Below are positions 37,056 through 48,772 of a stretch of 64,000 nucleotides of DNA, in pieces (within the stretch, counting starts at the first letter, position 1; the number at the start of each line of letters is the position of its first letter). The DNA lies in assembly GCF_030035675.1 (NCBI RefSeq), contig NC_084487.1:92514486-92578485 (forward strand), read 5' to 3'. Below the pieces are notes generated by a model. It was not told where the DNA came from, did no database searches, and saw only the letters and a list, made by a program, of their open reading frames with translations. The translations under genes were made by a program, and so were the position numbers. This stretch comes from Rhineura floridana (lineage: Eukaryota > Chordata > Lepidosauria > Squamata > Rhineuridae).

Positions 37056-37858
37056 CTGCAACAGGAAGATTGCCCAAGTGTGATGCTCCATGGGCATTAA
37101 GAACAAATCCCAGTTCCATTCCATCCTGCATCCTGTGCAGCATGAAGGCCAGTATGACTTTGAATCATATTAATACTATTGGATGTACAATTTTCCTCCC
37201 TTCAAACCAGGCCATATAGTTCTGCTTGCCATTCTTCCACCTTGGCTGAAATTCATAAATCACTTACTCTGGAGGTGGCCCAGCTGTCCCATAAACTCCA
37301 GGAAAGCCCTAGTGATCTTCCTCTCAGACTACATTTTGTGATTTAAAGCCATTAATGCTATCCTGCTAACCTCAGGCCCATTCCTGTACCTTGTGATGTA
37401 TAGCTGTTTTTAACAACTGGAGCAGATATTAGGAAGTCAGAGGGACTGTGTAAAAACACAGCCAAGAAAGGATCTCATTAATTTAAAAAAAAAAATCCTT
37501 TCCAAACTAAAATTACGTGCTTTCAGTAAAATTAAAGGATAGATATTCATGAAGGCATAAAATGAGTGCTGCTCTACCGCATTTAATAGCTGAGCTATAA
37601 GTGGTCAAAAATAGTTAGCATAATGTGCAAAATGGGAAACACACCAAATTAGTTATATTTCTATAATAGAGAGACAGCTTTTCAAATTAAACCTCCTAAA
37701 ATATTGCCTCTGGGCAGGGATACATTTTATAAGTACCCCTATTTCAAAAGTTAGAATTTGTATATTTGGCAAGAGAGTGCTACTGGGGTTCTGGCTTATT
37801 TTAAAGAAAGGACTACAGCAGGAAATGTATATTCATAAGCAGTCACTTTGGTGGCATG

Positions 37859-38580
37859 ATAATAATAATAAATAATAAACTTTAATTTATAGGCCGCCTA
37901 TCTGGCCAATGGCCACTCTAGGCGGCATACAATAAAGCACAATAAAATACATGGTAAAATATGATACAATAAAAACAATATAACCAGTACAGCACAATGC
38001 AAAATTACAATATTTAGTAAAGTTGTCAGTAATAGTTCACCTTAGAAGTCTCAAGTTCATAAAGGCCTGATGGAAAAGCCAAGTCTTCAGGTCTTGGCGA
38101 AATATATATAAGGAAGGGGCATGTCGAAGATCTATTGGGAGGGAGTTCCAAATCGTGGGGACCGCCACAGAGAAGGCCCTCTCCCGAGTCCTCACCAACC
38201 CAATCACTTTAGTTGACAGGACTGAGAGGAGGCCCTGAGTGGCAGATCTTGTAGGGCGGCACAATTTATGACGTTGGAGGCGCTCCATCAGGTATACTGG
38301 GCTGAAACCGTACAGGGATTTATAGGTTAATACCAACACCTTGAATTGAGCCCGGAAAATAACTGGAAGCCAGTGTAGATCGTACAGCACTGGGGTACTA
38401 TGATCATAACGGTGGGTGTTCGTAAGTAGACGAGCCGCCGTATTTTTTACTAGCTGTAATTTCCGGACTGTTTTCAAGGGCAACCCCACGTAGAGCGCAT
38501 TGCAGTAGTCTAAATGAGAGGTGACCAGAGCGTGTACTACGAGTGGGAGCTGGTGGACAGGAAGGTAGGGTTGCAGTCTG
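37859..38580 (-). mobile_element. L2-type LINE 3' fragment
   Basis: Minus strand: MGLPLKTVRKLQLVKNTAARLLTNTHRYDHSTPVLYDLHWLPVIFRAQFKVLVLTYKSLYGFSPVYLMERLQRH...RAFSVAVPTIWNSLPIDLRHAP...QDLKTWLFHQAF, open for about 150 codons (38489-38037). The 3' UTR 'gccgcctagagtggccattggccagataggcggcctata' follows with an AT-rich tail at 37859-37880. It is 5'-truncated and belongs to a different subfamily from the 42-kb copy. Confidence 0.85.
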
Positions 38581-38737
38581 ATGATGATCAGGCAAAGGTT
38601 ATTCTACATTTTGAGAATCTCAACCTTCTTTTTAAAACAGGTTTCTAGCCCTCATGATAGACAAGATTTCAAAGCGTATAGCAAAAAATTCTAGAGGGAG
38701 AGTTGTACTGGTCAACTGAAGCAAAACTAACAGAGAA

Positions 38738-38815
38738 TGCGGTCACCTTAGAGATTAGCAGATTCATTGTGGCATAAGCTTTTATGGTCCAGAACTCAGT
38801 TTGTCAGATGCAATG
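38738..38815 (-). mobile_element. 3' end fragment of a Penelope-like or related repeat
   Basis: On the minus strand: 'catctgacaaactgagttctggaccataaaagcttatgccacaatgaatctgctaatctctaaggtg'. This is a widely dispersed reptile repeat end resembling the 3' part at 35200-35255. Confidence 0.45.
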
Positions 38816-39024
38816 ATATGAATTATGCAGAGAGGGAGAGAGAGAGAGAGAAGTAAAGAGTGGGGAATGTTAGTTTAAACTGAAGCCAAAAGGCCCAGCA
38901 AGGCAAGAAACAGGAATGTTTCCTTATTATGCCATGTCAATAATGCAAATAGATACCTAAAGAGCATCAGTTACTTTCTGAAGCAAGTTCCTATTGAATC
39001 CTAATCTGATAAATCAATACATGG

Positions 39025-39135
39025 GGTTGTATCCAAGTAAATTCTACTCAGAGTAGGCCCATCAATATTAAAGAACCTGTTAGTCATGTCCAACAACTTC
39101 AATGGGTCTACTCTGAGTAGCAGTACCACTGGATG
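39025..39135. repeat. palindromic dispersed repeat
   Basis: 'aagtaaattctactcagagtaggccca' and 'aatgggtctactctgagtagcagt' face each other as an inverted pair. Same family as 61749 and 62512. Confidence 0.5.
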
Positions 39136-39182
39136 CAAACCATGAATTTCAATTAAGCCACTTCACACTGGAGTTTCCCTCT

Positions 39183-40641
39183 TGTCGGGATGCAGGGTTG
39201 GGGTCCCGGGGATTTAGATCAATGGGATTCACAAGAACTGGAGAGAAGGGAGGGGGCTGTTTACGTTGTTACGTGTCCTACCAACAGACTGACTGGGTGT
39301 CATATTTGCATTTTGCAGAGTTTGCCTATAACAACTCCTTACACTCCAGCACTAAGCAAACCCCGTTTTTCGCTAATTATGGATTTCATCCTAAAGCCTT
39401 CCCAAGCAGCTCAGAAGGGGTGTTGGTGCCCGCTGCAGGAGACTTTCTGAAGGAATTACAGGCTGCGCAACAGACGTTGAAACAGCAGCTAAACGAAACC
39501 AAGACGGAGTACAAGAGAGTTGCTGATCTGCACAGGAGAGAGGGCCCTCCCCTCCAACCAGGAGACCAGGTATGGCTGTCCACCCGTTTCCTTCAAATGC
39601 CAGGCAAATGTAGGAAATTACAAGACAAGAGGGTGGGGCCTTTTGAAATAGAGGCTCAAATCAATCCCGTGGCGTACCGACTGAAGTTACCAGACACGTT
39701 TAAAATGCACCCTGTGTTTCATCGATCTCTGCTAATGAAAGCAGCCCCTCCCAGTGATTTACGGCCAGAGGAGCCTCCAGGGGCTCCGCTCCTAGTAAAT
39801 GAGCAGACTGAGTTTGAAGTTGAGGAAATCCTGGACTCCAGAATAAGGCACAACAAATTGCAGTATTTGATTCACTGGAAGGGTTATGGGCCAGCAGATA
39901 GATCTTGGGAGGCTGAAACTGACGTGCATGCTCCAGAATTGGTAAAACTTCTTCACCAACGTTTTCCCCATCGCCCCAAGCCAGTCGGGGGGGGGAGCAC
40001 AGCCTGGGAGAGAGGATGATGTCGGGACGCAGGGTTGGGGTCCCGGGGATTTAGATCAATGGGATTCACAAGAACTGGAGAGAAGGGAGGGGGCCACTTC
40101 GCCCGAGTGGAGTGAAGACGAAGCAGAGGAAATTCCAGAGATAGAGTTACCTAGCAACAGGGACCTTGAGGGTTTTACAGTTGCAAAATCTCCCCTGGAC
40201 GTTCCCACGCCTCCTCTGCTCCGAAGCTCAGAGCAGACGGGGGAAGAGGGAGGGCTGCTCCAGACAGAGAAGCCTGAAGAAAGTTCAAAGCCTGCCCCCT
40301 CCCTTTCCCCCATACCGGAGTTGGAGACTTCAGAAGGGGGCCATGCTTCCCCCGTCGCCGCGTACTCGAAGACAGTTGAAGAGACAAGAAAGGGGGGGGA
40401 GGAGGGTGGCAACTGAGGGTCCAGTAAGGAGGAGCGAAAGGCTCCGCGCCCATTTGCCCCCTTCTTAAGAGACAGGCGGGAAAGCAGTTCCTTGCTCTGT
40501 CAACTTTCTTCCACGTCGCAGGATCTATAACTCTGTGTTGCTTCATGAGAAGGCGCAGTCTATGTTTGGATATTACCTTAATAAAAACTGAATTGCTTTC
40601 AACCACAAGCCTGGTTCCTGAGTCCCGTCCTGGGCCTGACA
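39183..40641 (+). mobile_element. Ty3/Gypsy chromovirus fossil, broken
   Basis: Bounded by a perfect 5-bp target duplication, cctct (39178-39182 and 40642-40646). Parts: a short remnant of the 5' LTR (39183 to about 39258, starting TGTCGGGA), the end of pol (about 39260-40019), and a 3' LTR of about 620 bp (40020-40641, TGTC...GACA, with an AATAAA signal near 40580). The pol end covers the last part of integrase and a chromodomain (LQYLIHWKGYGPADRSWE), typical of vertebrate chromoviruses. Gag, protease, RT, RNase H and most of integrase are missing, so it cannot move. The shared LTR start is almost identical in both copies, which suggests a rather young insertion. Confidence 0.92.
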
Positions 40642-41499
40642 CCTCTGAAGCATGACAACTTCCAAGCTTGTAATGTCCAGGAGATTGAAATGCTTATTCA
40701 GGTTTCTGAGTATCACTGGTTTTAGATTTGTATCTATTTATTCTAATATAAAGGAAGTCGGGTTTTGCCCTCTGTTTTGAATACAGCTCATTTACATGTG
40801 TGCTCTGCATAGTAGTGGAGTAACAGATCTTGTGTTGCTGGGCCTTGAGGGCTCACTCTGAAACAACATCCTCTCTGCTGCATGTGTAAGATTACATATA
40901 CTTAGGCTTGGCGACTAGTGTCTTCAACAGCAAAGTGTTTCCATTAGCTACACCTGGAGGGGAATGGGTTGATTTGCCCATCAGTTGCAAAATCACTTTG
41001 AAGCTGAATTAAAAAAAAAAAAGATTTCAAACGCCTCCCACAGTTAAAAAGGGGCGGGGTTTGACAAGCTTCGTGTGCCTCCGTTTTCAGAAGAGAAAGG
41101 TGGAGAAGCACTGAAACCTTATTGTTCCTTCCCTGACATTCAATTCAACTTTTTTCAAAAACAATTATGTGTTTGGCAAGCCTATAGCTAGGGGGTCTTG
41201 GGGGGGCTGCTGCGGGAGACTAAGGATATACCGGAGGGGCATTATAAAAATTCAAACCACAAATATTGTTAAAATGTTTAGTTATTCATCAAGTTACTAT
41301 AATAAATTGTTAAGTTTTAAGAAACATTTCAAAAGTAAAAGTGCCCATCATTTTATGCTCAAGCCAGGAATTTCAGTGTCCATCTCAGCAATCAAGGAAA
41401 TAACCACGGCCTACTGGAGTTTGCTGGACTCAGCTAGAAAGGGCAGTGCAAAAATAAATCCCCGTCTCCCATCGCAAGCGATAAAGCTGCTGCATCGAA

Positions 41500-44400
41500 C
41501 TGGCAGAGCAATCCTAACTCCCTGCTGCTGCCAGCAGAGCTCAGTGGAACCATGGCTGCATCTGCTCAAGGTGGCAGCAATAGAAGGGGACCTTATCTCT
41601 GAGATCCAGTGCCTGCAAGGGAAGAGGACCATCACCGCCCAGGGAGGGAGAGCCATCTGCCTGCTTTGCTGCTGCTGCTGCTTGGCCAACATCTCTGCTC
41701 TCTCCTTCTTGGGCTCCTGCTCTGCATGTGGGCACCTTGCAGGACCAGGCCCCAGCTGTCTGGATCTCTGTTGCGGTCGTTGGCCTGGATAGGGTTGCTG
41801 TCGCTCGGGAGAGGACGCTAATACCATCATTGTGCTGCTGCTATCATCTGCTGCTGCCATCTGCTGCCTGCTTCTATCAGCTGCTGCGGTCGATTGCTGT
41901 GTGCTATTGTCACCTGCTATTGTCATCTGTCGCTTGCCTAGAACCGTTGTGGACGCTGTTGCTGCGGCTGCTATTGCCTAGACCTGAGTGTGGACGTTGC
42001 CATCACTACTGGCACTTTATTATTTTAATGTTGTTGTGTTGTATGAGTGAGGATTGTGTGTGTGTATGTCGTGTGTGTGTGTGAATTTAGTGTGTATTGG
42101 TGTGAATGTGCATTGTGTGAGTGTCTGTGACTTGGTGTGTGTGTATATGTGAGTTTTATTTGTTTTAATATGTGCCTGGGAGAGAGTATTATACATCGAC
42201 CGGGGAGACGTTCGGGTGCCCCAATTAGCGTAGTGACGGGTAATGGGAGGTATGGCGTTGTGAGGAGAACGTGCCAGATAAGGGGAACTCGTCCCAGACA
42301 AGTAGTGTCTGTGACTTGTTCCGGTTCTCCTCACATCCCCAGGACTGATGGTTGTTCTATCAGTCAGCCTTCGGATCTCCATGTGCTGTTGTTAAACGCC
42401 AGGTCGGTTCACCATAAGATCTCCCTTGTCCATGATTTAATTGTGGACGAGGCTGCCGACCTGGCGTGTATAACTGAGACCTGGGTGGGCGATCAGGGAG
42501 GCGTTGCTCTTTCCCAGCTCTGCCCACCTGGGTATGCGGTTCAGCATCATGGTAGAACCGAAGGACGGGGAGGTGGGGTTGCTGTGGTCTATAGGAGTTC
42601 TTTCTCACTCACCAAGCACCCTGTCCAGGTGACGACTGGTTTAGAGTGTCTCCACCTTGTGTTGGGCCAGAGAGACAGACTGGGAATTTTGTTGGTGTAC
42701 CGCCCGCCCTGCTGCCCAACAAATTCCCTAACTGAGCTGACAGAGGTAGTCTCGGAGGTACTGTTGCAGTCCCCTAGACTTTTAGTACTCGGGGACTTCA
42801 ACGTCCATGCCGAGACTGCTTTATCTGGGGCGGCTCAGGACTTCATGGCATCCATGACAACCATGGGGCTGCCTCAGGTTGTTACCGGCCCAACGCATGT
42901 GTCGGGACATACTCTTGATTTGATCTTCGCCACTGGGCATGGAGATGGTGATCTGGTGGTTGGGGATTTGTCATCTACCCCATTGTCATGGACAGATCAC
43001 CGCTTGCTGAAGTTTAGGCTCACAGCGACCCTTTCCCTCTGCAAGGGTGGGGGACCTATTAAATTGGTCTGCCCCTGGAGACTAATGGATCCTGAGGGTT
43101 TCCAAAGGGCTCTGGGGGATTTTCTGACTGAGAAGACTGGCGCTCCTGTCGAAGCCCTGGTTGGATTGTGGAATACGGAGCTGACCCGGGCGGTTGACAC
43201 GATCGCTCCCATGCGCCGCCTCCTATGTAGAGCTCATACAGCTCCATGGTATACCGTGGAGCTGAGAGTGATGAAGCAAGAGAGGAGGAGGCTTGAGTGC
43301 AGATGGAGGCGAAATCCTGACGAATGCAATTATGCTTTGGTAAGTGCTTCTTCTAAGCGGTATATAGTAGCGGTGAGGGCAGCAAAAAAGAGATATTTTG
43401 CTGCCACAATTAAGGCATCTCTCTCCCGCCCGGCGGAGCTCTTTAAAATTGTACGAGGGCTTTTACATTCTGGCCCTCGGGATATTATGGATTCATCTGT
43501 AGCCCGCTGTGATGAGTTCGCGAGGCACTTCCAGGATAAGATCGCATGCATTCGCCGGGACTTAGACTCCAATGTTATGACAGTGAGTTCCAACGAAGCA
43601 TCCAGAACACAGTCTTGTCCTTATTTATTGGATGAGTTTCAGTCTGTACAGCTTGAGGATGTTGACAAGATCCTTGGACTGGTGCGGGCGACCACATCTG
43701 TTCTGGACCCTTGCCCCTCTTGGCTGGTGAAAGCTGGCAGGACCAGAACCGCCGGCTGGGCCAAGGAGATAATAAACGCCTCTTTGAGAGAGGGAGTGGT
43801 CCCTGACTGCCTAAAAGAGGCGGTAGTGAGACCACTCCTGAAGAAACCCTCTTTGGACCCAGATAACCTGAACAACTATAGACCTGTGGCGAATGTTCCG
43901 TTCTTGGGCAAGGTACTGGAACGGGTGGTTGCTGGCCAGCTCCAGGGGCTCTTGGATGACACTGATTATCTTGATCCATTTCAATCCGGTTTTAGGCCCG
44001 GTTTTGGCACCGAAACAGCCTTGGTCGCCCTGTACGATGACCTTTGTCGGGAGAGGGACAGGGGGAGTGTGACTCTGTTGATTCTCCTTGATCTCTCAGC
44101 TGCTTTTGATACCATCGACCATGGTATCCTTCTGGGAAGACTCACGGAGTTGGGAGTTGGGGGTACTGCTTGGCAGTGGCTCCGCTCCTACTTGGTGGGT
44201 CGCCACCAGAAGGTAGTGCTTGGGGAACATTGCTCGATACCCTGGACTCTCCATTGTGGAATCCCGCAGGGATCGGTACTGTCCCCCATGCTTTTCAACA
44301 TCTACATGAAGCCGCTGGGTGCGGTCATCAGGAGTTTTGGGCTGCGTTGTCATCAGTACGCTGATGACATGCAGCTCTATTTCTCCTTTTCATCCTCCTC

Positions 44401-45388
44401 AGGTGAGGCTGTTAACGTGCTAAACCGTTGCCTGACCGCGATAATGGACTGGATGGGAGCTAACAGACTAAAGCTCAATCCAGACAAGACTGAGACGCTG
44501 TTGGTGAGTGCCTTCTCTGCTCAGATGGTGGATGTTCATCCTGTTCTTGATGGGGTTACACTCCCCTTGAAGGAACAGGTTCATAGCTTGGGAGTTCTTT
44601 TCGATCCTTCCCTGTCTCTTGAGGCCCAGGTGGCCTCGGTGGCATGGAATGCTTTTTACCATCTTCGATTGGTAGCCCAGCTACGTCCCTATCTGGACAG
44701 TGACGACCTCGCTTCAGTTGTTCATGCTCTGGTAACTTCTAGATTGGACTACTGCAATGCGCTCTACGTGGGGCTGCCCTTGAAGACTGTTCGGAAACTA
44801 CAGCTAGTCCAGAATGCAGCGGCCAGATTGTTGACGCGGACCAGAAGGTCCGCTCATATAACACCTGTTCTGGCCCGTCTGCACTGGCTTCCTATTTGTT
44901 TCCGGGCTAGATTCAAAGTGCTGGTTTTGACCTATAAAGCCCTACACGGCATGGGACCGCAATACCTGGTGGAACGCCTCTCCCAATATGAACCTACCCA
45001 TACACTACGCTCAACATCTAAGGCCCTCCTCCGAGTACCATCCCATCGAGAGGCTCGGAGGGTGATGACTAGATCCAGGGCCTTTTCAGTAGTGGCCCCC
45101 GAACTGTGGAACAGTCTCCCTGATGAGGTGCGCCTGGCGCCGACGCTACTATCTTTTCGGCGCCAGGTGAAAACCTTTTTATATTCCCAGGCATTTTAAA
45201 GTGTATTTTAAACAGCATTTCCGTATTTTGGATGTTGTTTGGTTCGTTATTGTTTGTTTGTTTGTTTTTTATTATTTATTGTATTTATATATTGTGCTTG
45301 TTTTTATCTTTTTGTACACCGCCCAGAGAGCCTTCGGGCTTAGGGCAGTATATAAATTAAACTAAATAAAATAAATAAATAAATAAAA
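41500..45388 (+). mobile_element. L2-type LINE, nearly complete; 5' end uncertain
   Basis: 5' UTR-like, CTG/GCT- and GT-rich sequence (about 41500-42136), a single uninterrupted EN-RT ORF (42137-45199), then a 3' UTR with 'gtacaccgcccagagagccttcgggcttagggcagtatataaatta' and an (AAAT)n tail ending near 45388. The 5' boundary is not visible because I find no target duplication. It is the only L2 here with an open ORF2; at least eight other L2 pieces are decayed or only ends. Confidence 0.85.
42137..45199 (+). CDS. L2 LINE ORF2: endonuclease and reverse transcriptase
   Basis: 1020 codons without a stop. An APE-type endonuclease fills about residues 80-305: LNARSV (N87), ITETWV (E114), VYRPP, GDFNVH, TLDLIF and SWTDHRLLKF, so the usual catalytic positions are kept. 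The RT follows, about residues 490-830: NNYRPVANVPFLGKVLERV, DPFQSGFRPGFGTETAL, DLSAAFDTIDH (motif A), GIPQGSVLSPMLFNIYM (motif B) and HQYADDMQLYF (YADD near residue 740). The C terminus has KTVRKLQLVQNAAARLL, LHWLP and RAFSVVAPELWNSLPDEVR. The first ATG is the likely start, but it lies in GT-rich UTR and a later one is possible. Works in target-primed reverse transcription at a nicked chromosome. Possibly still active or recently so. Confidence 0.93.
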   Translation: MCVYVSFICFNMCLGESIIHRPGRRSGAPISVVTGNGRYGVVRRTCQIRGTRPRQVVSVTCSGSPHIPRTDGCSISQPSDLHVLLLNARSVHHKISLVHDLIVDEAADLACITETWVGDQGGVALSQLCPPGYAVQHHGRTEGRGGGVAVVYRSSFSLTKHPVQVTTGLECLHLVLGQRDRLGILLVYRPPCCPTNSLTELTEVVSEVLLQSPRLLVLGDFNVHAETALSGAAQDFMASMTTMGLPQVVTGPTHVSGHTLDLIFATGHGDGDLVVGDLSSTPLSWTDHRLLKFRLTATLSLCKGGGPIKLVCPWRLMDPEGFQRALGDFLTEKTGAPVEALVGLWNTELTRAVDTIAPMRRLLCRAHTAPWYTVELRVMKQERRRLECRWRRNPDECNYALVSASSKRYIVAVRAAKKRYFAATIKASLSRPAELFKIVRGLLHSGPRDIMDSSVARCDEFARHFQDKIACIRRDLDSNVMTVSSNEASRTQSCPYLLDEFQSVQLEDVDKILGLVRATTSVLDPCPSWLVKAGRTRTAGWAKEIINASLREGVVPDCLKEAVVRPLLKKPSLDPDNLNNYRPVANVPFLGKVLERVVAGQLQGLLDDTDYLDPFQSGFRPGFGTETALVALYDDLCRERDRGSVTLLILLDLSAAFDTIDHGILLGRLTELGVGGTAWQWLRSYLVGRHQKVVLGEHCSIPWTLHCGIPQGSVLSPMLFNIYMKPLGAVIRSFGLRCHQYADDMQLYFSFSSSSGEAVNVLNRCLTAIMDWMGANRLKLNPDKTETLLVSAFSAQMVDVHPVLDGVTLPLKEQVHSLGVLFDPSLSLEAQVASVAWNAFYHLRLVAQLRPYLDSDDLASVVHALVTSRLDYCNALYVGLPLKTVRKLQLVQNAAARLLTRTRRSAHITPVLARLHWLPICFRARFKVLVLTYKALHGMGPQYLVERLSQYEPTHTLRSTSKALLRVPSHREARRVMTRSRAFSVVAPELWNSLPDEVRLAPTLLSFRRQVKTFLYSQAF

Positions 45389-46659
45389 TGAGGCAGCTCC
45401 TGGTTGGTACAGCAATTGGGCCCAAAGTGAGCCTGATGCTAGCCATACTAGCTCAGGATCCAGAAGATTCTGGGCTGGCTCAACCCCACCCTCAGAACAT
45501 CCAGTTTCAGGGACACCACCAGTGGGAAGTGAGCAAAAGGATGTATCATTTCCATCCAAAGCCCCCACAGCCTGGCATACTGAGGGTTTGGATTGCGGCC
45601 TCAGTCGTACACAGAGGAGATCCATTTAAATCAGTGGGCAGGACTAACTTACATCCATTTATTTCAGTGACTCTACCCTGAGTATGAGTTGGCTACAAGC
45701 GATTGCTATGTCGGTTCACTCACTGGAAAGCAGAAACAGGTTGACTTCTTAATGAAGATTTGGGGTAAAATGCTTCTGCATATTTTCACTTAAACCCCTG
45801 TAAGTATAAAGACTATAGACTGATTTTTTTTCCCCAATGAAAGCTGAACATCAAGGGATGAAGTCTTGATTATTACACATGTCAGCAATTCCACACAAGT
45901 ACTCCCCACAGCCACAGCTATTCAGAATTTGATTTTTGGCCGCAGACATTAGTGACTCCACCTTTCAATCAAGTCACCAGAGTGCAAGAAGAATTACTCT
46001 AAGAACCCATTTTTCAGGTTAAACAAACTGGGATTCTTTCTGTCTATCTTCATAAAAAGCCAGTATTTCTTCCGAGTAGCTTTAGAGGAACACAGCTTTA
46101 AACTTGTTAGTTCTATATTCTATTTATTGAGTTCTTTCTAAAACAAATACAGACTTATTACATGTAGCCAGGAAACATTTAAATAAACAGGAAGCCTGTG
46201 CAACAGTGATAGATTTCAGATTTCAACCAGGGCAAGAGAATGGCAGGCAGCTAAAGTGTTCTTTTCCTGAGCATGAACATGTATCTGGAATTAATGGCTT
46301 TTACCTTGTGCACTTCCATACTTTTGCTATAGAATGGTTCATTCTTTAAAAAAACAGCTCTGTGATTCTTCCTCAGCCAGAGACAAAAATATACAAAACC
46401 AGTGCTGTTTTCACCATCAGTTAGATGCAAGGTTTTTTTTAAAAGGCACACAAAAATTGGCCACTTTTAACTTAACAGCAATCCAAGAGTACTTGCAATT
46501 TTTTGGAAGCATTCTTTCAGACGCTTTCCAACTCTTCAGTATTATGCTTTTCTGAATATTCCATGCCAAGCCCAACTTTAGACATTGACATTTTCAATTC
46601 AATTTTGAATTCAAAACCTCTCAAGTCAATTTTAGCAATTTCTACACGGTGCAACTGCA

Positions 46660-46903
46660 TTGATTTGATTTCAGCTTTATTTATTATTACGTTTGTATAT
46701 CACCTTTCCTCCAAGGAGCTCAAGGTGGCGTACAAACATGGCTCTTCCCTCCCGATTTTATCCTCACAATAACCATGTGAGGTAAGTTAGGCTGAAAGAG
46801 AATGAGTAGCCCAAGTTCATCTGATGAACTTCAGAACAAGTAGGGATTTGAACCCTGGTCTCTCAGGTCCCAGTCCAATGCTCTAACTCCTACACCACAC
46901 TTG
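46660..46903 (-). mobile_element. MIR-like tRNA SINE with L2-like tail
   Basis: On the minus strand: tRNA head with A box 'gtgtaggagttagagcattgg' and B box 'gggttcaaatccc', a body with 'agcctaacttacctcacatggttattgtgaggataaaat', then an L2-like tail 'gccaccttgagctccttggaggaaaggtgatatacaaa'. A clear, nearly complete copy. Confidence 0.8.
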
Positions 46904-46921
46904 TGGGAAAAGCTTATTTTT

Positions 46922-47150
46922 ACTTGTTGTTGTTATATGCCTTCAAGTCAATTACAACTTATAGCGACCCTATGAATCTTTTGGATATACTCATAGGGTT
47001 TTCACGGTAAGAGGTATTCAGATACAGTTTACGGTATCTAAGTCTATGGTACCTGGTATTCCCAGGCGGTCTCCCATCCAAGTACTAGCCAGGCCTGACC
47101 CTGCTTAGTTTCCGAGATCAGGCATGTTCAGGGTAGTATGGCCATAAGCC
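46922..47150 (-). mobile_element. 5S rRNA-derived SINE with BovB-like tail
   Basis: Minus strand: 47150-47041 is 5S rRNA sequence. It begins GGCTTATGGCCATACTACCCTGAAC, lacks about 10 internal bases between two GATCTCG copies, and keeps box A (AAACTAAGCAGGGTC) and box C (GGATGGGAGACCGCCTGGG), so the type-1 Pol III promoter looks preserved. The rest ends 'atagggtcgctataagttgtaattgacttgaaggcatataacaacaaca', a tail like that of BovB/RTE LINEs. It is a SINE, not a working 5S gene: it is shortened inside and fused to the tail. Confidence 0.87.
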
Positions 47151-47945
47151 TCTTTTACTTATGAACACTAAAATTGCCACCGGAGGTCAGGTCAGAGATC
47201 CATCTAACCCAGTACAGTTTTCAGTGGTGGGCAACGCTTGTCCTCACTCGTTGATTGTTCTCAGCTTAATTTACTGTCAGAGCAATGCAAGTCCCCTTTG
47301 CACCACAAAGGTAGGGGGAGGTTGGATTTAGGCCGATGGGATCCTCCTCGCCCTTTCCCCTAGCTGCTGCCTGTGGACTGATGTGGAGCTCCCCCTGTCG
47401 CCCACCGAATGTGAGTGTTTGAAAACACTGGTAGGATCCCTGCCAGGGGCAGCCCACAGAACATTCCATTTTGAGGCTTTTTGGTGACGTAGTGCGGCTG
47501 AGCAGAGACCCAGTGGATCTGAAGCCAGCCCCACCCCTGTTACTTGATGGCATCAGACCTGACTGCTGTGCCAGCTCCATGAGGGCACATCCATATGCCT
47601 GCCCTTCCACCTTCTGCCCTGGCTGTCGTGCATGGCAGGACTACAGATGCAGTCTTGATGTCAGTCCATAAAATGCTGCTAGGCTGGGGGGTAAGGAGTT
47701 AAGATCGCTCCCTCAATCCAATATGGTTGTTCTTTTCAACAAATAACTGTGTGTGTTTAAAGTTACTGACTATCATGAGGCAGGAGAGGGAGACAGACAG
47801 ACTTATTGTTCACTCTTACGTATTAATATAGTTGAATTGGTCACAAACCATATGGTGTTTTTCTTAAAGGGATGTATCATAACAACAATAATGCCATCAC
47901 CTAGGTTTAGCTAGCTTAAACTGGCCAAATGCATTTTGTTTATTT

Positions 47946-48270
<325 letters not shown>

Positions 48271-48364
48271 TCAATAGTTACAAGAAAGCTAGCAAATACC
48301 CTGTCCCATAGTTGAGGACCAAAATTCAGAAGACAATTTTTAAAGTAAAAATGGAATAGTGGAC

Positions 48365-48500
48365 ATATATTTATTTATTATTTATTTAAGTCATTTATAT
48401 ACCGCTTTTCAGGGGGACCTTACAAAGCAGTTTACATAAGATTATTACAACAATAAGTAATGGGATTTTTTATGTTACAATAAAATAGAAAAGATAGCTT
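48365..48500 (-). mobile_element. L2-like LINE 3' end
   Basis: 'ttatttattatttatttaagtcatttatataccgcttttcagggggaccttacaaagcagtttacataag': AT-rich tail plus 'tataccgc' 3' UTR block in minus orientation. Confidence 0.5.
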
Positions 48501-48772
48501 GCTTAAAAAGAATCTGTGACTGCTTCTCCCCTTCTCCCCTTGGGTCAAGGTGGTTCTACTGCAGATGCCCCTGTGGTGACAGCTGGGGGAGGGAGGGAGA
48601 GGCCACTATTGCAGCTGGATGGTGATAGTTCCTCAGCTTCTGTTCCTCTCCCCTCGGGTCAAGATGGTTCTACTCCATTTCCCTCAATATTTGTGCAGCA
48701 AGAGAGTTTGGTGATAATGCCTTTCTTTCAATATATTTTCTAAGCGTCACACTACCCATGATTGCGTCTGTG

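Noticed and set aside
41169-41926. Open frames of 207 and 171 codons on opposite strands before the L2 ORF
   Set aside because: They follow from CTG/CAG-rich sequence; no ORF1-type motif (zinc knuckle, RRM, esterase) seen, so not called as L2 ORF1.
42050-42160. GT-rich stretch as an independent microsatellite or promoter
   Set aside because: Interrupted and inside the presumed L2 5' UTR; no separate function can be supported.
47041-47150. 5S rRNA gene
   Set aside because: About 10 internal bases are missing and the 3' side continues into a SINE tail, so it is a SINE head and not a functional 5S gene.
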